Source of the DNA: Saprospiraceae bacterium
GTDB lineage: Bacteria; Bacteroidota; Bacteroidia; Chitinophagales; Saprospiraceae
Direction of reading: 5' to 3'
Assembly (NCBI GenBank): GCA_018057925.1
Contig: JAGPCT010000004.1
Span: 62,001 to 126,000 of the forward strand
Length of the DNA stretch: 64,000 bases
Below are positions 44,952 to 53,138 of the stretch, in pieces. The translations under genes were made by a program, and so were the position numbers. The stretch's first letter is position 1; each line of letters begins with the position of its first letter. The notes under the pieces were generated by a model that made no database searches, was not told the DNA's origin, and was given only the letters and a program-made list of their open reading frames with translations.

Positions 44952-45821
44952 CTACCTTTTTATTAAGCTAAAAATAGCTTGAAGGACAACAGATAATAAA
45001 ACCAATGCCAATCCCCAATAAAACGAGGCATTCACCTCTTTTGCTTCATCGAATATCAAAAAGGCCAACCCTATAGCATAAATCGGTTCTAAGTTGAAGG
45101 TAAGATTTACTGTAAATGCAGATAAGTTCTTTAATGCCTCTGCAAAGAGTATATATAACCCAATAGTGCAAAATATCGAAAACAATATTAAATAGACGAC
45201 ATCCGTCAAGGAGGGTATATATACTAATTGCGGAAAAATCAGATAATAGAAGGGCATTAATATTCCCAAAAGGATGGTTCCTCCTCCTAACTGGTAATAA
45301 TTGATCATTTTGCTATCATATTTTAATACAATTCGCTCATTGTATATCGTATATAAAGCGGAAAAAGAGGAAGAAATCACGCCGAGAATAATGCCTAACT
45401 GATAAGAAGCATCAAAATGAAATATCAGGCTAATGCCTACTATCGTCAAGAGGCTCAGAAATAATTGTTCGTAATTAAATCGTTTTTTGTTGATGATAGG
45501 AGCAAATATCGCCGTAAAAAAGCTCGTAAGGCAATAACAGATTACGCCTACTGAAACATTAGCATATTTGATACTTGCATAAAAGAAAATCCAGTGAAGC
45601 ATCAAGAGTGAACCGACTTGCACTATCACTATTTTGTCTTTTAGAGAATCTAACCGCTTTATTTTTAATATTTTGAACCCCAGTAATAAAATTAAGGTGG
45701 AAAACAACACCCGATACCACACTAATGCCACCTCATTGAGGCTGATTAATTTGCCAAAGATGCCGGTAAATCCCGCCAAGATCACAGCAATGTGTAATAT
45801 TAGATAGGACTTTCTCATCAA
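44952..45821 (-). CDS. EamA/DMT-family transporter
   Basis: A 289-residue inner-membrane protein with ten predicted helices arranged as two EamA repeats (first: ILHIAVILAGFTGIFGKLI to SLIFHF; second: LGIILGVISSSFSALYTIYNERIVLK to SVVLQAIFSLIKR). The motif NLEPIYAIGLAFLIFDE of the second repeat is typical of drug/metabolite transporters. Substrate unknown. ATG at 45821 (or the next codon). Confidence 0.9.
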   Translation of the reverse strand: MMRKSYLILHIAVILAGFTGIFGKLISLNEVALVWYRVLFSTLILLLGFKILKIKRLDSLKDKIVIVQVGSLLMLHWIFFYASIKYANVSVGVICYCLTSFFTAIFAPIINKKRFNYEQLFLSLLTIVGISLIFHFDASYQLGIILGVISSSFSALYTIYNERIVLKYDSKMINYYQLGGGTILLGILMPFYYLIFPQLVYIPSLTDVVYLILFSIFCTIGLYILFAEALKNLSAFTVNLTFNLEPIYAIGLAFLIFDEAKEVNASFYWGLALVLLSVVLQAIFSLIKR

Positions 45822-45952
45822 GTACTTGGGAAGTTTGACCTTTTGCTCATTTTATCAATGACAGTTTAACACTACGTATTACCGAGTTCATTTTTATCAA
45901 TCAAAGATATCTTTTTATGGCATAATCCTTCGGGATAATAAAACATCGATTC

Positions 45953-46014
45953 AACTTAAATTTTAATTAAAGGCTTAGTGATGTCTTTACCTTAATGTCG
46001 GTGTAATTTGGATT
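45953..46014 (+). repeat. Degenerate family C repeat
   Basis: AACTTAAATTTTAATTAAAGGC ... GATGTCTTTAC ... GTAATTTGGATT keeps the order of family C but with several changes. It lies in the 303-bp gap between the divergent EamA and epimerase genes, where nothing else was recognised. Confidence 0.45.
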
Positions 46015-46124
46015 CAATCCTGATTTCAGCATATTTATATATTTCTTTCATATAATTGCGTTTTTCTACTAATAAATTCGGTATTTTATATTTCTGAATT
46101 TACTTCAATGAATAATTCCTCTTT

Positions 46125-47132
46125 ATGAAAAAAACCAATGTTTTATTAACCGGAGCTTCAGGAAATGTAGGTAGAGAAATTGTGAAAATATTATCGAAGG
46201 ATAATGATGTGAACCTAACTCTCTTTGATCAGGATTCAAGGAATGTGCGTCGGGTGCTCAAATCTTTTCGCGGCAAGGTGATTTACGGTGACCTGAGAAA
46301 AACAGAAGAACTGGAGGTCGCAACACACGATTGTGACGTCGTGCTTCATTTGGGTGCAGTTATTCCACCACTCGCTAATCAGAGCATAGGCTTGGCAAAA
46401 GAGATAAATTATGAAGGGACAAAAAATCTGATCCGACTATTAGAGAAGAATTCTCCACATTGCTTTTTTATCTATTCCTCATCGGTAGCTATTTATGGAG
46501 ACCGATTGGCATCTCCCTGGATTCGAGTTGGCGATGAACTCCATGCTTGTGAAGATGACTTATATGGTCAGTCCAAGATATTAGCGGAAGAAGCTATCCG
46601 CAATTCTTCCTTGACATGGTCTATTTTCCGCCTTTCAGCTATTTTTGGAGCAGGGAATCACACTTTGTCCGGTCTTTTGTTTCGGGTTCCTCTTGACACC
46701 CCAATAGAATTCACTACTCCGAAGGATACAGGTCGCGCTTTTGTTCATGTTATTCATAAAAGGGAGGAGCTCCGGTTTAAGATTTTTAACCTGGGTGGAG
46801 GTCCTTCATGTCGCTTTATTTATCAGGATTTTCTCAAAACTTCCTTTGAAATATTTGGATTGGGAAATCTCAACTTTCCGCCCAAAGCATTCGCAGAAAA
46901 GAATTTCCACTGTGGATATTATGCCGATGGGGATAATTTAGAAAAGATATTGAAATTCAGACATCATACAACCGAACATCTATATGAAATGATGCGTAAA
47001 AAGGTTGGTTCACTACAATTTATTACAACAAAAATGTTGCGAAAAATCATAAAAAAGCGCCTACTTAAGCTTTCTGAGCCATATTGTGCCTATCATTCCG
47101 GCGATTTACAACAAATGAAGAATTTCTTTTGA
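46125..47132 (+). CDS. NAD(P)-dependent epimerase/dehydratase (extended SDR)
   Basis: A 335-residue Rossmann protein: VLLTGASGNVGREI (GxxGxxG, residues 10-16), GDLRKTEELEVATHDCDVVLHLGAV, the catalytic-type YSSSVAIYG and YGQSKILAEE (YxxxK), and SIFRLSAIFGAGN. These are features of the NAD-dependent epimerase/dehydratase family acting on nucleotide sugars or steroids. The substrate cannot be told. The C-terminal part (HFHCGYYADGDNLEKIL) varies from well-studied members. Single gene. Confidence 0.85.
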   Translation: MKKTNVLLTGASGNVGREIVKILSKDNDVNLTLFDQDSRNVRRVLKSFRGKVIYGDLRKTEELEVATHDCDVVLHLGAVIPPLANQSIGLAKEINYEGTKNLIRLLEKNSPHCFFIYSSSVAIYGDRLASPWIRVGDELHACEDDLYGQSKILAEEAIRNSSLTWSIFRLSAIFGAGNHTLSGLLFRVPLDTPIEFTTPKDTGRAFVHVIHKREELRFKIFNLGGGPSCRFIYQDFLKTSFEIFGLGNLNFPPKAFAEKNFHCGYYADGDNLEKILKFRHHTTEHLYEMMRKKVGSLQFITTKMLRKIIKKRLLKLSEPYCAYHSGDLQQMKNFF

Positions 47133-47464
47133 TCCAAAATGTCGGTTTGATGTAAAACACATGATAATAAATACATTTACGATTCTATCTTTTTGGTTTT
47201 AGGATGAAGCCTTATATAACATTTGCTTCGTGTTGAATGAGCGTTCAAAAAATAAAACCGTATTTTTCTTTCGTCGGAATTATCGCGCTTTTTATCGAAA
47301 AATAAAATTTCCCTTGTAGTAATTTTTTCGCCTGGAACGTTGTAACAGCAATAAATTCATTCAAAAGTACCGAAAACACAATGTATATTGTTTAACATAG
47401 TACTATATTAGGAATATATCTTTGTATTGTAAACAAATTTTTTTAATCCATAAAATTAACACTC
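47133..47464. other. Intergenic region with a candidate -7 box
   Basis: 332 bases without a gene. TATCTTTG at 47417-47424 matches the Bacteroidota -7 box, 41 bases before the next gene; a TTG lies 26 bp upstream, longer than the usual spacing. No repeats recognised. Confidence 0.4.
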
Positions 47465-47911
47465 ATGCAAGCTGTTCAATTTAATCGAATCAATGTTATG
47501 AAACTTCTTTTTTTAACTCTATGTGCAGGTATTATGATTTTTCTTCCTTCCAGTACGGAATTCAAAAAGCATTCTTTGAAGGGGAAGGTGATGTTTGATG
47601 CACATGAAGTTGCACCGGATGCAACCGTCAGCATCTTGAAAGCAGACGACAAATCTCTAATTAGTTCAGGTATTTCAAATGTGTCGGGTGAGTATAGTTT
47701 TGGTCAGTTGAAGCCCGGAAAGTACTATATAGCCGCTGGAACATTTGGCAATCCATTGAAGGTTGTTGGGCCTATTGAAGTGAAGGAAACAGAGAGGGTT
47801 ACAATAGTTCCGCCGATTGTTGTTTCTCGACCAGCCAATGATGGAGGTCCGGTGATTAAGACCACTCGAATAAGCAAACCATTGACTAATAAGTCTCTGA
47901 AAATTACATAA
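47465..47911 (+). CDS. Secreted carboxypeptidase-regulatory-like domain protein
   Basis: A 148-residue exported protein. After an N-terminal hydrophobic segment (residues 13-27, LLFLTLCAGIMIFLP) it consists of one carboxypeptidase regulatory-like (transthyretin-fold) domain: LKGKVMFDAHEVAPDATVSI, SSGISNVSGEYSFGQLKPGKYYIAAG and a basic tail. It has no enzyme domain. Start at 47465, or MKLLFLTLC at 47498, which gives a better signal peptide. The stop codon abuts a family A repeat. Confidence 0.68.
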   Translation: MQAVQFNRINVMKLLFLTLCAGIMIFLPSSTEFKKHSLKGKVMFDAHEVAPDATVSILKADDKSLISSGISNVSGEYSFGQLKPGKYYIAAGTFGNPLKVVGPIEVKETERVTIVPPIVVSRPANDGGPVIKTTRISKPLTNKSLKIT

Positions 47912-48060
47912 TCCCATATTCCGCATAAGACAATGCGGAATCGATTTACGACTCGTAATCAATGGTTTACAAGATCCATTGAAACGAGTCGTACATCGGG
48001 ACGTCCCTCATAATCAGCACTATACGGTTTTTAAAAACCTTTACTGCTGAATTCGGATTG
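47911..48060 (+). repeat. Family A palindromic repeat, full copy
   Basis: 150 bp from ATCCCATATTCCGCATAAGACAATGCGG to TGCTGAATTCGGATT. Paired arms: CCGCAT/ATGCGG; CGATTTACGACTCG with CGAGTCGTACATCG; AATGG/CCATT; GGTTTTT/AAAAACC; CAGCA/TGCTG. The 269-bp tandem array follows directly. Confidence 0.85.
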
Positions 48061-48629
48061 AACCCATATTCCGCATAAGGCAATGCGGAATCGATTTACG
48101 ACTCGTAATCAATGGTTTAAAGAAACCATTGAAACGATTCGTACATCGGGACGTTCCTCATAATCAGCATTATACGATTTTTAAAAACCTTTACTGCTGA
48201 ATTCGAGATAATATGGCATTAACTTTTTGATTATAGGTATTATTCTTCAACGGAAGAATGTTCAAACCAAAGAATGGTGGTTGCATCCGTAGGGAGAGCA
48301 GCCACTTTTTTATTGTGGACAAGTGAAAGAACCCACATTCCGCATAAGACAATGCGGAATCAATTTACGACTCGTAATCAATGGTTTACAGAAACCATTG
48401 AAACGACTCGTACATCGGGACGTCCATCATAATCAGCATTATTCGGTTTTTCAAAACCTTTACTGCTGAATTTGAGATAATATGGCATTAACTTTTTGAT
48501 TATAGGTATTATTCTTCAACGGAAGAATGTTCAAACCAAAGAATGGTGGTTGCATCCGTAGGGAGAGCAGCCACTTTTTTATTGTGGACAAGTGAAAGAA
48601 CCCACATTCCGCACAAGACAATGCGGAAT
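48061..48629 (+). repeat. Tandem array of a 269-bp unit (family A copy plus 123-bp spacer)
   Basis: AACCCAYATTCCGC begins at 48061, 48330 and 48599, exactly 269 bp apart. Each complete unit is a family A element (to GCTGAATTYGAG) followed by a 123-bp spacer starting ATAATATGGCATTAAC and ending GACAAGTGAAAG. The spacers at 48207-48329 and 48476-48598 look identical; the family A parts differ by a few bases. The third unit stops after about 30 bases (AATGCGGAAT). The 874-bp gap 47912-48785 contains no gene. Confidence 0.9.
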
Positions 48630-48785
48630 ATGAGTAAAATTTATTTTGACGCTCATTTAATTAGTCAGGTTGATTTTGCGTTATAATAATTGTAGGGTGT
48701 AAGGTTGATATTCCATTTTGGGCACAGTTTTTGCATCGTATAATGTTAGGAAAAGATTTATGAAGTAAATTATCAAAGAGAAGTT

Positions 48786-49172
48786 ATGACTAATTTAACT
48801 ACTAAAGGTGTAAGTATAGATGTCTCAGTAGAATATCGCACCAAGTCGGATTATGAAAACCGGTCTGACTTTCTTTTCATTTATCATATTGCCATCAAGA
48901 ATTCCAATGCTTTTCCGGTGCAGATTAAAAGGCGTAAATGGCGTATATTTGACTCTAACGGTGCAATTCGACTTGTAGAAGGAGAGGGTGTCGTAGGCTT
49001 TCAGCCCGTGATTGAGCCAAACCAGACATTTGAATATTCCAGCTTTTGCAATCTTTTTACTGAGCTGGGCAATATGAGTGGTAGTTATATTCTGGAAAAT
49101 CTTTTAGACTATTCTCCTTTTGAGGTAGAAATTCCTGTTTTTGAATTGGCCACACCAACCATAAGAAATTAG
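48786..49172 (+). CDS. apaG: ApaG protein
   Basis: A 128-residue ApaG-fold (FnIII-like) protein. Signature segments: VSIDVSVEYRTKSD, FIYHIAIKNSNAFPVQIKRRKWRIFD, and GEGVVGFQPVIEPNQTFEYSS. ApaG is linked with Co2+ resistance and Ap4A metabolism in enterobacteria, but its molecular role is uncertain. ATG at 48786. A family C piece (49210-49262) and a family A fragment (49293-49340) follow the stop. Confidence 0.92.
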   Translation: MTNLTTKGVSIDVSVEYRTKSDYENRSDFLFIYHIAIKNSNAFPVQIKRRKWRIFDSNGAIRLVEGEGVVGFQPVIEPNQTFEYSSFCNLFTELGNMSGSYILENLLDYSPFEVEIPVFELATPTIRN

Positions 49173-49209
49173 CATTAATCGATATTTTGAAGCGTGATGC
49201 ATCTCTTTA

Positions 49210-49340
49210 AACCGAATTTATTTTAGGAGTAGAAATATTGTCATAATTTTTGAATTTGGGTTAATCCAAACCATACATCGGGAAAGAATTTTAACCCAAA
49301 TTACGCATTAGACAATAGCAGAATCGATTTACGACTCGTT
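49210..49340 (+). repeat. Family C copy (49210-49262) and family A fragment (49293-49340)
   Basis: AACCGAATTTATTTTAGGAG ... GAATTTGGGTT is a family C element with degraded inner arms. Thirty bases later AACCCAAATTACGCATTAGACAATAGCAGAATCGATTTACGACTCG is the left third of family A, which then stops abruptly. Confidence 0.62.
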
Positions 49341-49393
49341 TATAAAGACAGCATTTTCTAATGATAAAACAGTTTGATGGTAGGTATATATAG

Positions 49394-49429
49394 AAAAGAG
49401 GCACTTAGTCTGGACGGTCTAAATGCCTC
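49394..49429 (-). terminator. Terminator of the thioredoxin operon
   Basis: On the minus strand GAGGCATTTAGAC pairs with GTCTAAGTGCCTC-like sequence (plus coordinates 49398-49410 and 49417-49429) followed by a short T run. It lies 20 bases after the last gene of the operon. Confidence 0.75.
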
Positions 49430-49448
49430 AATTCGTTGGATTGTACTT

Positions 49449-50597
49449 TTATTTTTTCAAAAGTTCCTCTGTTGAAGAAGTATCTTCGCCGGAAGCTTTA
49501 CCCAATTCAATGGCTTTACGTGCAATATTTAAAGCGTTTTCTTTATCACCCATTTTGAAATAAAGCCAAGCCAATGTGTCGTTATTGGCATACTCGCTTT
49601 TTTTATCGACGGAAGCCAATGCCCATCCTATAGCCTGGCGCAAAAGTGCCGATCCTTCTACATTTTCATAAGCATACCATGCATAGCTATTGAGTTCTTG
49701 AGAAGAAAACTGTTCTATGTTTTCGGGGGTTAAATATTCGAAAAGTGCATTTTGATAAGCTTGTGTATCTTTTGATTTACGGCTGAAATACAACTTAGTA
49801 TAAAAGGAAAGCATTCCAGCTTTTTCCGGATAGATGGCGCTAATTTCTTTAATTGCGCTATCCACATCCAAGCCTTTTTTGACATTAGCGACAAAATAAT
49901 AGTAGGCCAATTCGTTCAAAAAGTCACTACCCATCACTTTAGTCAGCGCTTCCTTGTTTTCAAGGAGGAAGTGGTGATTGGGTGAAGCCGGATTGATGGC
50001 AAATGCTGCCAACCAATTGATGTTGTCAGGAGTTGTCAGGTCTTTTTGTGTTTTGAAATATTCAGTTGCTACAGCGTCACCTTCCGGACTTCCCATATTC
50101 TTCAATACTTCCATGTAGTTTGTCATCAATTGAGGCTCACGAGAACCGGATTCATACTTTTTCTTTAAGGTAGCATATTGTTTGTCAGGGTCATTGGCAC
50201 TTTTTCCCAATTCAATAAATCCGGCAACATCCATATAGCCTAAACCCATGTGCACCATTTCTCCATTTCCATTGATAAAAAAGTGAGAAGGGTAGGCATT
50301 GACGTTGTACTGTTTGGCCAATTTTAAACCTTCGCCTTTTTCCATGTCTATCTGAGCGTTGACAAAGTGTTGGTTGTAAAATTTGCCCACTGCTTCATCC
50401 GGAAATATATTCTTTTTCATCATCTTACAAGGTCCGCACCAAGTGGTATAAGCATCGAGATAGATGAGTTTCTTTTCTTTCTTAGCCTTTTTAAGGATGG
50501 AGTCCCAATTACCTGTTTCAAAGACCATACCTTGACTAAATCCGGTTTGAATCAAAAGCATGCAAATCAATAATGGAAGAATTCGTTGAATAGACAT
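49449..50597 (-). CDS. Periplasmic thioredoxin-TPR protein (paralogue 1)
   Basis: A 382-residue exported protein: signal peptide to about residue 21, a thioredoxin-like domain with LDAYTTWCGPCKMMKKNIF (Cys54 and Cys57) and the cis-proline region NVNAYPSHFFING, then a long helical part with TPR-like repeats (NDTLAWLYFKMGDKENALNIARKAIELGKA at the end). Likely a periplasmic thiol reductase or oxidase. Last gene of an operon, eight bases after its paralogue, which has the same layout. Substrate unknown. Confidence 0.85.
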   Translation of the reverse strand: MSIQRILPLLICMLLIQTGFSQGMVFETGNWDSILKKAKKEKKLIYLDAYTTWCGPCKMMKKNIFPDEAVGKFYNQHFVNAQIDMEKGEGLKLAKQYNVNAYPSHFFINGNGEMVHMGLGYMDVAGFIELGKSANDPDKQYATLKKKYESGSREPQLMTNYMEVLKNMGSPEGDAVATEYFKTQKDLTTPDNINWLAAFAINPASPNHHFLLENKEALTKVMGSDFLNELAYYYFVANVKKGLDVDSAIKEISAIYPEKAGMLSFYTKLYFSRKSKDTQAYQNALFEYLTPENIEQFSSQELNSYAWYAYENVEGSALLRQAIGWALASVDKKSEYANNDTLAWLYFKMGDKENALNIARKAIELGKASGEDTSSTEELLKK

Positions 50598-50605
50598 ATT
50601 TAAGG

Positions 50606-51778
50606 TTATTTAGATTTTATTCGGAGGATAACGTTGTCAAATTTTGTGGTATCCATATTTTTCTTAGTTGCTTCCTCTTTAGCTTTCAGGGCTTCCTTTA
50701 GTGCATTGTCATTATCGCCTGAATCCTGTAGGAAAACAGCATAATCAAGCCTTATTGAAGGATCGTCACTGATATCCACCATTTTCTTATATACCACACT
50801 TGCCAATGATGCTGCATTAGGGACATGGTTATATTTAGTTTGTAATGATTTGATAATGGTGGCCAACTCAAAATTAGAAGTATTGCCCAGTTTTTTTATC
50901 ATTTCACTTACGTTTTTAACATACAGTTCGCCATTATTGCGAGCATCTGCTTTGATGACATCAACATAAGTCGGGAAGAGTGAAGCATTGCTCTTGTCGA
51001 GTACTTTTTTTGATGTTGTGATAGCGTCATCAATCAAGGATTCGGTATCATATTCTATTCCTTTATAGACCGTATTGACTAAGGCGTTGAACACTTTTCG
51101 GTCATATTCCTTTTGGCCTACTATTTTTGAAATTGCCTTTTCATTTGTAACCAAATAGGTAAATGGCTTGGAGTCAGAGCTGACGGCACCTTCATAAATA
51201 ATGCGATAATAATCATCTGTTTTGGGTGCTTTATCATTGGCGAGGAAGTCATTGGTTACCCTAGTACTTGACTTGCCGGCAGCATTCAAAGCCTTGATAT
51301 ACTGAAGTACTAACTCGGGGCTATGGTCTCCTGCTTCGTACCGTTTGCCCAATTCAGGACTTTTGTCATATCTTAACACAGCGCTTTTACCCATATCGAT
51401 AAATCCATTAGCATCAGCACCTCCAACACGAAAATGAACCTTTTTTCCATCTCCATCGACAAATACAAAGGTAGGATAAGCGGTAATGCCATATTCCCGT
51501 GCGAAAGTGGGGCCCTCGCCCTTCTCCATATCCAACTTGTAATTAATAAAATTAGCATTGTAATATGCTCCGACTTCTGGTAAAGGAAATATATTGGCTG
51601 CCATCCTCTTGCATGGTCCGCACCAGCTGGTATAGGCATCGACGAAGATCAGCTTACCACTTTCCTTTGACTTCGCCTTAGCTTCGGCCCATGTGCCATG
51701 AAAAAACTCAATCCCTTGTCCTATGCTTGTATTGACAAAGGAAAAAATCATCAAAACACACGAAATAAATATACGCAT
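50606..51778 (-). CDS. Periplasmic thioredoxin-TPR protein (paralogue 2)
   Basis: A 390-residue exported protein with the same plan as its downstream neighbour: signal peptide, VDAYTSWCGPCKRMAANIF (Cys53 and Cys56), LDMEKGEGPTFAREYGITAYPTFVFVDGDG, and a helical C-terminal region (LDYAVFLQDSGDNDNALKEALKAKEEA). The shared IDMEKGEG/LDMEKGEG loop shows a tandem duplication. The gap to the lipoprotein gene upstream is nine bases. Likely periplasmic thiol chemistry. Confidence 0.85.
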   Translation of the reverse strand: MRIFISCVLMIFSFVNTSIGQGIEFFHGTWAEAKAKSKESGKLIFVDAYTSWCGPCKRMAANIFPLPEVGAYYNANFINYKLDMEKGEGPTFAREYGITAYPTFVFVDGDGKKVHFRVGGADANGFIDMGKSAVLRYDKSPELGKRYEAGDHSPELVLQYIKALNAAGKSSTRVTNDFLANDKAPKTDDYYRIIYEGAVSSDSKPFTYLVTNEKAISKIVGQKEYDRKVFNALVNTVYKGIEYDTESLIDDAITTSKKVLDKSNASLFPTYVDVIKADARNNGELYVKNVSEMIKKLGNTSNFELATIIKSLQTKYNHVPNAASLASVVYKKMVDISDDPSIRLDYAVFLQDSGDNDNALKEALKAKEEATKKNMDTTKFDNVILRIKSK

Positions 51779-51787
51779 GATATAATT

Positions 51788-52351
51788 TTATCTTTTTATA
51801 TTGTTTTTTCGCTCAAATTCTTCGATCAGTTGAGCATCTGTCTTGTTGAGTGTCGCCATCAATAATTTGACGTCATCTGCCATTTTATGTTTGGGATAAT
51901 GGTCCAAAAACTCCTGATAATATTTCTTAGCTGTTTCTTTGTCGTGCAGGTCGTTATCAAATGTAAAAGCCTTCTGGAAAGCTGCTTCAGGTGCCCATTT
52001 GCTCGTGTTGTAGTCAGAAGTTATAAGCCCCCAGATGCCTATTGCCTTTGTAGGTCCTTTCCTTCCATTGACCAATGCTCCTGTTCTGAATAATAATTCC
52101 GGGACAGAAGTGTCGCCTTTCATCTCTTTTGCGAGGCTGACGGCATCATCATAGATTTGACCATTAGTATAAGATGAATCTTCAACTTCTGATGGCGAAA
52201 GGTAGGAAGAGTCAATATATTTTTTCAACTTAACGTAGGCTGTAGAACTTGACTCGACATTGCTTTGCTGAGGTTCAACCTTCTTTTCATCCTGTTTGCA
52301 AGAGAATAATAAAAATAGTATAACTAAAGGGAAAAAGTATTTTACACTCAT
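51788..52351 (-). CDS. Periplasmic TPR-like lipoprotein of the redox operon
   Basis: A 187-residue lipoprotein, lipobox cysteine at residue 18 (LLFSCKQDE). The mature part is helical and TPR-like: DAVSLAKEMKGDTSVPELLFRTGALVNG, WAPEAAFQKAFTFDNDLHDKETAKKYYQEFLDHYPKHKMADDVKLL, resembling outer-membrane assembly lipoprotein/TPR repeats. Between the TlpA gene (31 bases) and the thioredoxin paralogues. Possibly a scaffold or substrate-binding partner; the function is inferred from context. Confidence 0.72.
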   Translation of the reverse strand: MSVKYFFPLVILFLLFSCKQDEKKVEPQQSNVESSSTAYVKLKKYIDSSYLSPSEVEDSSYTNGQIYDDAVSLAKEMKGDTSVPELLFRTGALVNGRKGPTKAIGIWGLITSDYNTSKWAPEAAFQKAFTFDNDLHDKETAKKYYQEFLDHYPKHKMADDVKLLMATLNKTDAQLIEEFERKNNIKR

Positions 52352-52382
52352 CGTGAAATCTCAATTTTTGATAAATCCAATG

Positions 52383-52889
52383 TTATTGAGATACGAGCTC
52401 TTTGATCTTAGTCTCTAACACGTTCTCATCTCCGGGGACATAGCCGGCGTGTGTCCATACGATGTTACCGGTCTGGTCTATTAGAAAAGTTTGGGGTACA
52501 GCTTGGAAGTTGAGTGCTTTTTGCAATTCCTGATTTTGGTCGTTGAGAATCGTGTATTCCCAACCCTTTTGCACCACCATCGGTTTTATTTTGGAGGAAG
52601 AGCGTGCGTCATCGGTAGAGATAGCGATTAGCTCAACACCGTATTCTTTCTGCCAATCCGGATATAGGTCATGGATAGCATCTAATTCCTTTTTGCATGG
52701 TGCACACCACGTCGCCCAGAACGAAATAACAGTAACAACGCCGGGTTGAATAACATCCTGCAAAGTAACTCTCTTGCCGTCTAAAGTTTTAATTGATGTA
52801 GAGGGAAGACTATTCTGCGCATTAATAGAAAATGTCAATGCGACTAAACAAATAAGGATAGTTGCAAAATTCTTATAGTTCATATACAT
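52383..52889 (-). CDS. TlpA-like disulfide reductase
   Basis: A 168-residue exported thioredoxin (signal peptide to about residue 24): SFWATWCAPCKKELDAIHDL (Cys62 and Cys65), VELIAISTDDARSS, and FQAVPQTFLIDQTG with the cis-proline. This is the TlpA/ResA type, which keeps periplasmic cysteines reduced. First gene of the four-gene redox operon; divergent from DUF6029 and Omp28 genes. An ATG two codons in (MNYKNFAT) is an alternative start. Confidence 0.9.
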   Translation of the reverse strand: MYMNYKNFATILICLVALTFSINAQNSLPSTSIKTLDGKRVTLQDVIQPGVVTVISFWATWCAPCKKELDAIHDLYPDWQKEYGVELIAISTDDARSSSKIKPMVVQKGWEYTILNDQNQELQKALNFQAVPQTFLIDQTGNIVWTHAGYVPGDENVLETKIKELVSQ

Positions 52890-53099
52890 TTTTTAAAATT
52901 CAATTTAATCAATCAATATGGTTTATAACATAAAGGAATAACTTTTTTGAAAAATTATAGCCTGTCTTAACGAGACTTTAACCAAATCAACAAGCATGGT
53001 AGTCATTATGTTTAAATATAACCAAAATGGAACGGCAAATTTAGCTTTAATTTTGACAATTATTATTGTTTGAATGCCTAATTTCAAGAAATAAAAATA

Positions 53100-53107
53100 T
53101 ACATTTG
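53100..53107 (+). promoter_or_regulatory. Candidate -7 box (TACATTTG) of the DUF6029 gene
   Basis: TACATTTG fits TANNTTTG, 31 bases before the start codon. A TTTG at 53069-53072 is 27 bp upstream, longer than usual. Confidence 0.4.
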
Positions 53108-53138
53108 TGCTTTATTTTAAAATATTCTCTTAAATCAA

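Noticed and set aside
47911..48060. Insertion sequence
   Set aside because: The element is about 150 bp with no transposase frame; at most a non-autonomous element.
48061..48629. Possible CRISPR array because of regular spacing
   Set aside because: Only two full units of 269 bp, the spacers are identical rather than unique, and no cas gene is near.
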